Shown here one piece after another: positions 17,769-25,698 of a stretch of DNA of 64,000 bases; positions within the stretch are counted from its first letter, which is position 1, and each line of letters begins with the position of its first letter. This stretch comes from Pegethrix bostrychoides GSE-TBD4-15B (GTDB lineage Bacteria > Cyanobacteriota > Cyanobacteriia > Elainellales > Elainellaceae). Where the stretch lies: the NCBI GenBank assembly GCA_019359155.1, contig JAHHHV010000086.1, positions 1-64,000 of the forward strand, read 5' to 3'. The notes below the pieces were generated by a model. The model was not told the DNA's origin. It ran no database searches and saw only the letters and a program-made list of their open reading frames with translations. The position numbers and the translations under genes are program-made.

Positions 17769-20207
17769 TCACTTTGTCACCAGCATATATACGCCATCCC
17801 AGTCCGGTGGCGGCGGCTCTAGCAGCCATTTATGGGTTCGCAGCAGCTGAAGCTTCACGGAACGGTCATCGGGTCTGAGCAATGCTGCCGCCTCAAAATG
17901 GGTCAGCGCCTGTTGGAAGCGGCGGTTGAGGTAGGCGCATCGTCCGGCCTCGTAAGCTTCAATAAACTCAGCGGTTTGGCTGTTCAGCGGTTCGCTGCGC
18001 TCGCCAATCAGCTCGTAGATCCGCAGCGGCTTGGTCTTGCCCTTGACGCAAACTTTGTCCAGCTCACGCACCCAGATTCGCTCCTGGCAAAACTGGTAGG
18101 TATACTCGCTGAGGATGATATCGCAGCCATATTCTTTGGTCACGCCCTCGAGTCTGGCGCTGATATCCACGCCGTCCCCAATTACCGTATAGTCCATGCG
18201 GCGCTGCGAGCCAATGTTGCCGGAAACCACCTCGCCAGAGCTGATGCCAATGCCTACCTGAATCGGCGGCTGGCTTTGAGACTGGCGGTGCTGGTTAAAT
18301 TCTTGCAGCCGCTGCCGCATATCTAGCGCTGACTGTACCGCCATCCAGGCGTGGTTTTCCAGCGGCAGCGGCGCGCCAAACACCGCCATCAGTGCATCGC
18401 CAATAAACTTATCCAGCGTCCCCTGGTAGATAAACACCGACTCCACCATCGTTTCAAAGTAGGTGTTCAGCAGCCCGACCACATCTGCCGCCTGCATTTT
18501 TTCAGTCAGCGAGGTGTAGCCGCGAATATCCGAAAACAGAATCGAGACATCTCTGCGCTCGCCAATCATCAGCGCGTCGTCGCCCAGCGCCATCACCTGC
18601 TCGGCCACATCCGGGGTCATGTAGCGGTAGAGCGTGGTTTTCATCCGCTTTTCCTGGCTAATATCTTCCAGCACCACCAGTCCACCCCGCACCTCGCCGT
18701 CCGTGTTGGATAACGGCGTGACGGTCAGGTTGATGCTGCGCTCAATGGGCTGTCCCGGCTGGATCGGCTCCGCTAAGGCTTGCAGCAGCAGGCTCTGTTC
18801 GGGCGCATAGTGGGGCGTGGCGTGGCTGAGGCATTCTTCTAGCCAGAGCTGCAAATGCTCGATGGGTACAACCTCCCAGACCGGACGATTAACCAAGCGG
18901 CGGGTGAGGCGCTGGGCGGCGAGTTCGTTGGTCTTGGCATCTGGGCAGCCCAGCAGCCGCAAGGCCGCATTGTTGATCGTGACGATCTTGCCCTGTAGGT
19001 CGGTGGAAATCACCGCGTCAGAGAGGCTTTGCAGCATATCTTTTTGGTACTGCTGCTCCAGCAAGACCCGCTCAAACAGCTGGGCGTTTTCCAGGGCAAT
19101 CCCAGCCTGGATGTTAAACGCCCGCATGAACTCTTCGTCTGAGCCGTTGAAGCAGCCCTGATTTTTGTTGATCAGCTGCGTCACGCCAATCAGCATTCCG
19201 GCTGAGTTGTAGACGGGCATACAGAGAATTGTCCGGGTCAGGTAGCCCGTGCGCTGATCGACTGTAGGGTCAAAGCGCGGATCTTCATAGGCGTTGGGAA
19301 TATTCAGCGTCTGGTTGGTCGAAGCCACGTAGCCCGCAATGCCGCGATCGGCAGGAATGCGGATTTCGACGCTGTTGCTGCCGTCAGCTGTCGCCACCTT
19401 TGACCAGAGCTGACGCTGCTCGCGGTCAAACAAAAACAGCGTGCTGCGGTCGGCCTGCATCAGATCGCGGGCTTCGTTCATCACGGCTTGCAGCGTTTTT
19501 TCTAGATTGAGGCTCTGACCCAGATAGGCGGTGGCCTTGAGCAGCGAAGTCACGCCTCGCTGGTTACGAGCAGCCATATAAAACGAGTTGCAGCTCTCTA
19601 AAATGATCCCCATCGAGTCGGCGAACTCCCGGAACAGCGCTTCGTCTGCTTGATCAAATGGCTGTTCGCCGCTCTTGTTGAGCATCTGCACCACCGCCAC
19701 CACCTGAGCTTTGGTGTCAAAGATCGGCATACAGAGGATATTGCGGGTTAGATAGCCCGTCTGCCGATCAATGTCGCGGTTGAACAGCGGATGGCTATAG
19801 GCATCTGGAATATTCAGATAGTCGCCCGTGCGAGCCACTTGTCCGGCCACGCCCACCGCAATCGGCACGCGGATTTCGACGAGCTGACTCGATTCACCCT
19901 GAGCGATTTTTGACCAGAGCTGCCCTTTTTCTTCGTCTACTAAAAAAATTGTCGTGCGGTCAGCCCGCAGCAGCTGCCCTACCTTCAGCGTCAGCGCCTC
20001 TAGAATCTGCTCCAGCAAAGACTCCAGCGCATTGTTGTTAATTAGATCAATGGCTCGCAGGAAATGGCCAAACTCCTGGGTGATCTGCTCCAAAAGCTGC
20101 CGAAACTGATCGATCGGCAAATCCCGGACTCGATCGCTCAAATCACCCCGGCGCGTAATATTGGAAAAGGCAGCTAACACACTGTCGAAGCTTGAATCGA
20201 TTGCCAT
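17769..20207 (-). CDS. Adenylate cyclase, GAF-GAF-PAS-cyclase (CyaB1 type)
   Basis: This 812-residue class III cyclase has the architecture of Anabaena CyaB1. It has two GAF domains (about 60-215 and 230-385), a PAS domain (about 390-520), the catalytic domain (550-725) and a C-terminal TPR-like helix pair. Both GAF domains contain the NKx(n)Fx3DE signature of cyclic-nucleotide-binding GAFs (NKSGEQPFDQADE and NKNQGCFNGSDE), so cAMP probably activates the enzyme. Metal ligands Asp560 and Asp604 and the adenine-specifying pair Lys600 and Thr674 are present. The transition-state Asn of the N-x3-R motif is Asp681 here (DISAR, with Arg685), one base change from Asn. Activity may therefore be reduced. 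Confidence 0.93.
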   Translation of the reverse strand: MAIDSSFDSVLAAFSNITRRGDLSDRVRDLPIDQFRQLLEQITQEFGHFLRAIDLINNNALESLLEQILEALTLKVGQLLRADRTTIFLVDEEKGQLWSKIAQGESSQLVEIRVPIAVGVAGQVARTGDYLNIPDAYSHPLFNRDIDRQTGYLTRNILCMPIFDTKAQVVAVVQMLNKSGEQPFDQADEALFREFADSMGIILESCNSFYMAARNQRGVTSLLKATAYLGQSLNLEKTLQAVMNEARDLMQADRSTLFLFDREQRQLWSKVATADGSNSVEIRIPADRGIAGYVASTNQTLNIPNAYEDPRFDPTVDQRTGYLTRTILCMPVYNSAGMLIGVTQLINKNQGCFNGSDEEFMRAFNIQAGIALENAQLFERVLLEQQYQKDMLQSLSDAVISTDLQGKIVTINNAALRLLGCPDAKTNELAAQRLTRRLVNRPVWEVVPIEHLQLWLEECLSHATPHYAPEQSLLLQALAEPIQPGQPIERSINLTVTPLSNTDGEVRGGLVVLEDISQEKRMKTTLYRYMTPDVAEQVMALGDDALMIGERRDVSILFSDIRGYTSLTEKMQAADVVGLLNTYFETMVESVFIYQGTLDKFIGDALMAVFGAPLPLENHAWMAVQSALDMRQRLQEFNQHRQSQSQPPIQVGIGISSGEVVSGNIGSQRRMDYTVIGDGVDISARLEGVTKEYGCDIILSEYTYQFCQERIWVRELDKVCVKGKTKPLRIYELIGERSEPLNSQTAEFIEAYEAGRCAYLNRRFQQALTHFEAAALLRPDDRSVKLQLLRTHKWLLEPPPPDWDGVYMLVTK

Positions 20208-20906
20208 GACTTTAATACAGGAAACGTCAAGTGCCTGAGCAAATGCCTAAACCAGAACCTTAACGCGCAGAGGAAAGCAAAAGCAGCTAGAGAAAATCAG
20301 GGACAGTCAACGGAAATCAATAAAAACTGAATTGCAGGAGCTAGCAGCGATCTGCGTCACTCCAAAGCCTACGCTAACTGCCTCAAGTTCATTGTATCTT
20401 CACAATCCAGACATCTTCACAATCCAGACATCTTCTCAGCCTGACGAGCGCTCTGCATCCAGCCTCATCGGTTCGACCGCAGCTGGCAACCCACCCAATT
20501 GAGGCCAAATTGCTGATAAACTTATCGAGGTGATTTTCAACATTGCTTAACATTGACAGAAAGCTTACAGAGACTTATAGAAAACTTACAGAGACTGTAC
20601 GGATTGCCCGCTTGACCCGCTGCACTTAAACAGAGTGCATAGATAAAGTGCCTATAGATGAATAGACAAACAGCAATAAGCCAATAAAGTGGCTCAAAAT
20701 CGGCTGCAAAAGAGTCTCACTTTACAGCTTCTCGACTATGCTAAGTAATCAAATTCTGAGTGGAGAAATCTAGCTGTGGGTCTGAATCTGAGCCAAATAG
20801 CTAGATCGATGAGGTGAACAGGTCTTTCGGGATCATCAAACCGCTCTGGGTAAAAACCGCTGGAAAAACCGCTGAGTCTAGGTCAAACGTCTGAATCTGA
20901 ACCGGT
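20208..20906. other. Long divergent spacer with direct repeats
   Basis: No gene was seen in this 700-base spacer between the cyclase and the M23 peptidase. TCTTCACAATCCAGACA is repeated exactly at 20397-20413 and 20414-20430. An imperfect 21-bp unit (AA-GCTTACAGAGACT type) repeats at 20560-20580 and 20581-20601. The frame open on the minus strand at 20801-21142 is judged a shadow of the peptidase gene. Confidence 0.6.
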
Positions 20907-21818
20907 ATGATGCAGAATCGAAAATTAGTCCGACTGGGGAAATTCTTGCTGCTAGCTGTTCTTAGCTTGAGCTGTATCGCCGCCACCGAAGCAGGGCAGC
21001 AGGTGGTCAGGGCAATTGGCACCGAGATGATGTCGCAAGTCACCCTATCAGCTCCAGACTCGCCAACCGTCTTTGACAGCGGTGCTAGTAGACATTCAGA
21101 CCGCCCGACGACTTCAGCCAGTCCACCCACTAGTCCAACCACAGCGGCGGCTCAGTCTGCCCCAGATGCTCAGTCTGCCTCAGCTATCGGCACTATCAGT
21201 CAGGCGAATGCCCAAACTAATGCTCGACCGGACGCTCAGGCCACAAGGCAGGCGCTGAATGCTGGGACAGGCGGACAGCCCGTTCAGCAGATGTCTTCTA
21301 GCCAGATTGTTGCGGCCACCTGGCAGGGCGCTTCGTTTCCAGTCGAAAACTTCCAGGCCTACACCTCGCCCTTTGGCTACCGCTCCTCACCCTACGGCGG
21401 CTACAGTCAGGAATTTCACTATGGTCTGGATATGGCGGCTCCTGAGGGCAGCTACATCCGCACCTGGTGGAGCGGCAAAGTCGTAGAGGTGTCAGATGAC
21501 AGCAACTGCGGCACTTCGGTTGTGATTGACTCCGGCGACTGGACGCATATTTACTGCCACATGCAGGGACATGTCGAAACGGAAGACGGCAAGAAATATC
21601 TGATCGACCGCGAGGGCGGTATCCAAATCTGGGAAAATCAGCAGATTCAGGCGGGCGCAAGGCTGGGTCGGGTTGGCATGACAGGCCGCACCACCGGGCC
21701 ACACCTGCACTGGGGGCTGAAGTATGACAAGAACTGGGTTGATCCGGCGCTGGTGCTGCGAGCCATGTATGTCAACCAGCCGCAGGCCGCTGCCGTGAGT
21801 TCAGAGCAGGCAAAGTGA
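20907..21818 (+). CDS. M23 family metallopeptidase (LytM type)
   Basis: The product is a peptidoglycan-cleaving endopeptidase or its inactive regulator form, exported to the cell wall. The 303-residue protein has an N-terminal hydrophobic segment (LGKFLLLAVLSLSCIAATEAG). A Ser/Thr/Ala/Gln-rich linker of about 90 residues follows, then the M23 domain from about residue 150. The zinc ligands are intact: His and Asp in HYGLDMAAP, and the HLHW motif in TTGPHLHWGL. Conserved surroundings include SPFGYRSSPYGG. The ATG at 20907 is one of two tandem starts. The gene stands alone and is followed by transposon debris. Confidence 0.92.
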   Translation: MMQNRKLVRLGKFLLLAVLSLSCIAATEAGQQVVRAIGTEMMSQVTLSAPDSPTVFDSGASRHSDRPTTSASPPTSPTTAAAQSAPDAQSASAIGTISQANAQTNARPDAQATRQALNAGTGGQPVQQMSSSQIVAATWQGASFPVENFQAYTSPFGYRSSPYGGYSQEFHYGLDMAAPEGSYIRTWWSGKVVEVSDDSNCGTSVVIDSGDWTHIYCHMQGHVETEDGKKYLIDREGGIQIWENQQIQAGARLGRVGMTGRTTGPHLHWGLKYDKNWVDPALVLRAMYVNQPQAAAVSSEQAK

Positions 21819-21956
21819 GCCTCTGACGGGCGGTGCGAATATTAGAATGGCGAGCGAGTCAAGCGGATGACCGAATCTGGAGAAAACGAGATGATCAACC
21901 TGTAGACGACCCGACGAAAGTGATGCTAACTCATCCGTCGCGTTTTCAGCCGCTAT

Positions 21957-22175
21957 TTAACAACGGGAGAGGTTGGCAAGTTTTGCGGTAATCAATTGAA
22001 TCAGTAAGAGCTGGTCTGAATTGGGAAAGAAGTGATCGCCTAGTAGCATATGCAGTGAAAAATTTTCTTGGGTTTGAGATTGCCAAGCCGTTAGCTGATC
22101 ATAAGTCACTGTGTTATCTTGCAATCCGCCGAAGACGGTAATCGGGCAAGAGAGCGGTGTCAGCAATGGTTTTGG
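21957..22175 (-). pseudogene. Remnant of a type II thioesterase (C-terminal part)
   Basis: On the minus strand about 70 codons match the end of GrsT-like thioesterases that accompany non-ribosomal peptide or polyketide synthases. They include PLSCPITVFGGLQD (with the triad Asp), a SLHMLLGDHFF segment with the catalytic His, and a QLLLIQLI helix. The N-terminal two thirds, including the GxSxG nucleophile, are missing, and the frame runs upstream into the IS1 remnant. The gene was probably destroyed by that insertion. No synthetase gene remains in the window. Confidence 0.65.
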
Positions 22176-22244
22176 AACCGATTCACTGCCCAGAGTGTGA
22201 TGGGATTGAAGAGGTGGGGAGCTTATGAGCGACATCTTGATCCG

Positions 22245-22460
22245 AGTCTTCATACCGTTGGCAAACGGAATACCCAGAGGATTGAGCGAAAGCATTTAAC
22301 ATTACGCACTCGCATTAAACGTTTAGCTCGTAAAACGATTTATTTTTCTAAGTCGATTGTGATGCATGATGTGGTCATTGGGCTGTTCATTAATCGATTT
22401 GAATTTGGCTTGACTATCTGGACTAAAACAACAAGTCTAGAACATCACCCGATCTTTTAA
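22245..22460 (+). pseudogene. IS1-family transposase remnant (C-terminal end)
   Basis: The plus frame contains VGKRNTQRIERKHLTLRTRI followed by KRLARKT, FSKSIVMHDVVIGLFINRFEFG. This is the characteristic C-terminus of IS1-type InsB transposases, including the last basic and aromatic blocks. The catalytic N-terminal part is absent and the frame is merely open to 22119 by chance. I could not find intact terminal repeats. The remnant lies against the truncated thioesterase on the opposite strand. Confidence 0.75.
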
Positions 22461-22472
22461 GCTGAGTAGTTA

Positions 22473-23189
22473 CTATGATTCAGTCACGATTGTGATGCTG
22501 CCTGTATCCAGATCATAGCGACCGCCCACCAGTTTGAGCTGTCCCGACTGCAAGCGGTCGCTGAGGATTTGAGAACGCTGTAGCTGCTGCATTTGATAGC
22601 GCAGGTTTGCCAGCACAGCATTTTCGACCTGATCGCCCGACTGATCCTGAACGGCTGCAACTGCTGGCAAGATTGCCTTCACAAATGAGCCCATTTCCCC
22701 CAGCAGCGCCTGTTTTTGCACCGCAGCCGTGACCGCTCCGCAGCGTTCATGCCCCAGCACCATCAGCAGCGGCGTATTCAGCAGCGCGACGGCATATTCT
22801 AGGCTACCCAGCGATTCGGGCGTGACGATATTTCCGGCAATTCGTACGTCAAAAATATCGCCAATTCCCTGGTCAAACAGAATTTCGGCAGGCACTCGTG
22901 AGTCAGCGCAGCTGAGAATTGTCACAAATGGATGCTGCGCCTGCGCGACTTCGCTCAAGCGCGCCTGCGACTGGTCAGGATATTCCGGCAGGTGCTGCAT
23001 AAAACGCCGGTTCCCCGCCATCAGCTTTTCTAGGGCAGCATCGGGCGTGAGCGCGGTCTCAGAGGACGATAAATGATCCGCCTGCCCTGGTGCTGCCCCC
23101 AGCAGCTGGCTCGTCGCAATTCCCATGCCGCAGACAGTGCCTAGCTGTAAGAAGCTGCGGCGATTTAACGCAGAACTGAAAGCTGACAT
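22473..23189 (-). CDS. Beta-class carbonic anhydrase with Tat-like signal
   Basis: The enzyme interconverts CO2 and bicarbonate. The zinc ligands are visible: CADSRVP near residue 93 (Cys, Asp and Arg) and HERCGA near residue 150 (His and Cys). The 238-residue protein begins with RRSFLQLGTVCGMG, a twin-arginine leader followed by a hydrophobic stretch, and an AAPGQA cleavage-like site near residue 36. Export as a folded enzyme to the periplasm or thylakoid lumen is therefore likely. It lies just downstream of the sbtB-like and sbtA-like genes on the same strand. This suggests a role in carbon acquisition together with bicarbonate uptake. Confidence 0.92.
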   Translation of the reverse strand: MSAFSSALNRRSFLQLGTVCGMGIATSQLLGAAPGQADHLSSSETALTPDAALEKLMAGNRRFMQHLPEYPDQSQARLSEVAQAQHPFVTILSCADSRVPAEILFDQGIGDIFDVRIAGNIVTPESLGSLEYAVALLNTPLLMVLGHERCGAVTAAVQKQALLGEMGSFVKAILPAVAAVQDQSGDQVENAVLANLRYQMQQLQRSQILSDRLQSGQLKLVGGRYDLDTGSITIVTES

Positions 23190-23263
23190 TTTAATAACTC
23201 CTGATTTATTATCCTTATTTGCTTGTTCTTTACAGGTACGTTCTACAGGCTATATCCAAACCT

Positions 23264-23575
23264 CTACAGAGAGGCTACGCAGCGTACTGAGCGAATTTCC
23301 ATCACCTCGGAAATGTAGCAGCTGCCGCCAAACTTGTTGAGCACTGCCCGAATCGACTCCACCGCAGGCTTAATATCATCGGGCATACAGAACGCCAGAA
23401 TATAGACGTTGTCAAGCATGGTCATATCTAGGTCTTCGCTGAAGCCTTGCAGACCTTTGCCCGCTACGTTCCGAATGACAACATGGCTATAGATTCCTGT
23501 ATTCTCAAAACTCTCTAAAATTTTGGCTAGCTCTAGCGCGTTGGCAATAATTTCAATCTTTTTAACAATATGCAT
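23264..23575 (-). CDS. SbtB-like PII family regulator
   Basis: The 103-residue PII-like protein would bind adenine nucleotides and control the neighbouring bicarbonate transporter at the membrane. It shows the ferredoxin-like PII pattern: VKKIEIIANALELAKI strand-helix, a T-loop-like GIYSHVVIRNVAGKGLQGF segment, and the C-terminal GGSCYISEVMEI strand. The start is set at 23575 because GGAGATAGCC precedes this ATG and homologues begin there; the frame is open to 23629. The protein ends RSVRCVASL. It therefore lacks the CGPxGC redox loop found at the C-terminus of several SbtB proteins, although one Cys remains. Four bases separate it from the transporter stop. Confidence 0.82.
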   Translation of the reverse strand: MHIVKKIEIIANALELAKILESFENTGIYSHVVIRNVAGKGLQGFSEDLDMTMLDNVYILAFCMPDDIKPAVESIRAVLNKFGGSCYISEVMEIRSVRCVASL

Positions 23576-23579
23576 CTGG

Positions 23580-24551
23580 CTATCTCCATAAAAGGTTAAT
23601 GCCGTACAGATAAAGGGGAATTCCGACAATGATATTAAATGGAAACGTGACGGCTAATGCCGTTGAAATATACAGACTCGGATTCGCTTCGGGCACGGTC
23701 ATTCGCATCGCTGCCGGTACAGCAATATAGGATGCGCTGGCGCAGAGTACCGAAAACAGCAGAGCATTCCCCTCAGACAGACCAATCAGCTTGGCCAGCA
23801 AGATGCCAATCCCGGCATTGAGGATGGGAATTAAGAGGGCAAAGCTAATTAGGAAAAGCCCAGTTTTTTGCAAATCTTTGATGCGCCGCGCCGCGACTAG
23901 CCCCATATCTAGCAAAAAGAAGGTGAGCATCCCGTAAAATAAGCCCTGCGTAAATGGCTCTAGCACTTGCCAGCCATGTTCTCCGGTCAGCACGCCAATC
24001 AGCAGGCTGCCTACCAGCAGAAAAACAGAGCTGTTTAAGAAAGCTTCTTGCAGCACCTCAGGCCAGGAGAAATCGCGCTTGCCCTGCTCAATTGTAAATA
24101 GATTCACCAGAATTAGGCCGACGATGATGGCCGGAGACTCCATGAGCGCCAAAGCCGCCACCATATAGCCGTCAAACTCAATCCCCAGCTCGCTGAGAAA
24201 TGCGCCCGCTGTAATGAACGTCACCGCGCTGATTGACCCATAGGTTGCGGCAATTGCGGCAGCATCGTAGACATCCAGCTTCAGCCTCAGCAGGAAAAAG
24301 CTGTAGACTGGCACAAAGCAGGCCATGACAACTGCCGCCAGCAGGGTTAAAACGACGGCCTCAGTGAAACCGCTTTTAACCAATTCCACGCCGCCCTTGA
24401 AGCCAATTGCAAACAGCAGATAGAGCGACAGCAGCTTGGGGATGGGAGCCGGGATTTCCAGGTCAGACTTGACAAACACAGCGGTCATTCCCAGGAAAAA
24501 AAATAGAATCGGCGGATTCAAGATGTTCGAGACAATTAGACTGATATCCAT
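23580..24551 (-). CDS. SbtA-like sodium-dependent bicarbonate transporter
   Basis: This membrane permease of 323 residues has about ten hydrophobic segments and the family patterns LLFAIGFKGGVELVKSG near residue 40 and YGSISAVTFITAGAFL near 105. The second repeat has CASASYIAVPAAMRM near 280. SbtA takes up bicarbonate with sodium at the plasma membrane as part of the CO2-concentrating mechanism. The protein is shorter than Synechocystis SbtA because the long charged cytoplasmic loop in the middle is missing, so it belongs to a divergent branch of the family. I chose the ATG at 24551 because AGGAGCGCAG stands before it. The frame is open to 24656, but the extra 35 residues are not membrane-like. 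Confidence 0.87.
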   Translation of the reverse strand: MDISLIVSNILNPPILFFFLGMTAVFVKSDLEIPAPIPKLLSLYLLFAIGFKGGVELVKSGFTEAVVLTLLAAVVMACFVPVYSFFLLRLKLDVYDAAAIAATYGSISAVTFITAGAFLSELGIEFDGYMVAALALMESPAIIVGLILVNLFTIEQGKRDFSWPEVLQEAFLNSSVFLLVGSLLIGVLTGEHGWQVLEPFTQGLFYGMLTFFLLDMGLVAARRIKDLQKTGLFLISFALLIPILNAGIGILLAKLIGLSEGNALLFSVLCASASYIAVPAAMRMTVPEANPSLYISTALAVTFPFNIIVGIPLYLYGINLLWR

Positions 24552-24801
24552 CTGCGCTCCTGGGGCTGCGGATTGCAGAGATTGGTTATGCTTTGCATCG
24601 TAAAAAATTGATGGAACCGTTGCTCTATCATCCGTTTGGGCTGTCATTTCTGTCAATTAGATTACAGATAGATTACAGGTTAAGTCGCAGGTTAGGTTAC
24701 AGATAGCTTATGGACTGGCCAGATCTCGGTACAGCCAGCACAGTCTGACTCAACCAGCAGGGTTAGGATAGAAAAGCAACTTCGACCTGCGGAGGACTCT
24801 C

Positions 24802-25671
24802 GTGAGCGCTCTGAATTCTGCTGCCCCCGCTCAGCCTGACCAGCCTGCGGCAGCGCGTCCGTTTGCGGCATTGGCTTCTCCCACCGTGCTGGCTCCGCTG
24901 CTCGTCGGCGTTTTGTTTTTGCTGTTTTGGGAGCTGGGCGTGCACCTCACCCAGACACCACCCTACATTTTGCCGGGACCATGGCTGGTCTTCCAGACGC
25001 TGATCAGCGAGTGGAACGTGCTGATGCCGTCGCTCTGGATTACGTTCAAAATTACGACCGTGGCGTTTATCGCAGCGATTCTCTCCGGACTATTCACTGC
25101 GATTCTATTTGCCCAAAGCAAGTGGATTGAGCGCAGCTTTTTCCCCTACGCTGTCATTTTGCAAACCACGCCGATTGTGGCAATTGCGCCTCTGATTATC
25201 CTCTGGGTGCGGCAGCTGGTTCCGGGCGAAAGCTCGACGTTTGTGTCGCTCGTCGTTTGCGCCTGGATTGTCGCCTTTTTCCCAATTCTCTCCAACACGA
25301 CGCTGGGACTCAACAGCGCCGATCATCACTTGGTGAATCTGTTTCAGCTCTACAGAGCCTCACGCTGGCAGACGCTGCTCTACCTGCGCTTGCCGAGTGC
25401 GCTGCCCTACTTTCTGGCGGGGCTGAAGATCAGCGGCGGACTGGCGCTGATTGGCGCAGTCGTGGCCGAATTTGTGGCGGGCACAGGCGGCACACAATCG
25501 GGCATTGCCTATCAAATTTTGATCTCCAGCTTTAACTTACAGATTCCGCGCATGTTTGCAGCGCTGATGATGACAACATTTCTGGGCGTATTCATTTTCG
25601 TGCTGCTGAGCGTTGTATCTGATCTGCTGCTGCGTCACTGGCATGAAAGCGCCGTTACGCGAGAAAATTAG
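24802..25671 (+). CDS. ABC transporter permease (TauC/ThiX-like)
   Basis: The product is an inner-membrane permease of the taurine/nitrate/pyrimidine type ABC importers. The 289-residue protein has six hydrophobic segments and the EAA-like cytoplasmic loop LYRASRWQTLLYLRLPSALPYFLAGLK, split here at around residues 180-206, which contacts the ATPase. Translation starts at a GTG at 24802 behind GGAGGA. The deaminase at 25699 follows after 27 bases. A hydroxymethylpyrimidine, cytosine or related pyrimidine substrate is thus an inference from context. Neither a binding protein nor an ATPase gene is adjacent, so those subunits must come from elsewhere. Confidence 0.88.
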   Translation: MSALNSAAPAQPDQPAAARPFAALASPTVLAPLLVGVLFLLFWELGVHLTQTPPYILPGPWLVFQTLISEWNVLMPSLWITFKITTVAFIAAILSGLFTAILFAQSKWIERSFFPYAVILQTTPIVAIAPLIILWVRQLVPGESSTFVSLVVCAWIVAFFPILSNTTLGLNSADHHLVNLFQLYRASRWQTLLYLRLPSALPYFLAGLKISGGLALIGAVVAEFVAGTGGTQSGIAYQILISSFNLQIPRMFAALMMTTFLGVFIFVLLSVVSDLLLRHWHESAVTREN

Positions 25672-25698
25672 GCTGATGGTTCACTTTTTACTGACCGC

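Noticed and set aside
22119-22244. N-terminal part of the open frame containing the IS1 end
   Set aside because: These codons are antisense to the thioesterase remnant and do not resemble a transposase; only the part from 22245 does.
24657-24801. NdhR/CcmR or CmpR operator upstream of the sbtA-like gene
   Set aside because: No ATAG-N8-CTAT or clean TTA-N7-TAA match was found; the ATTACAG repeats there look like slippage.
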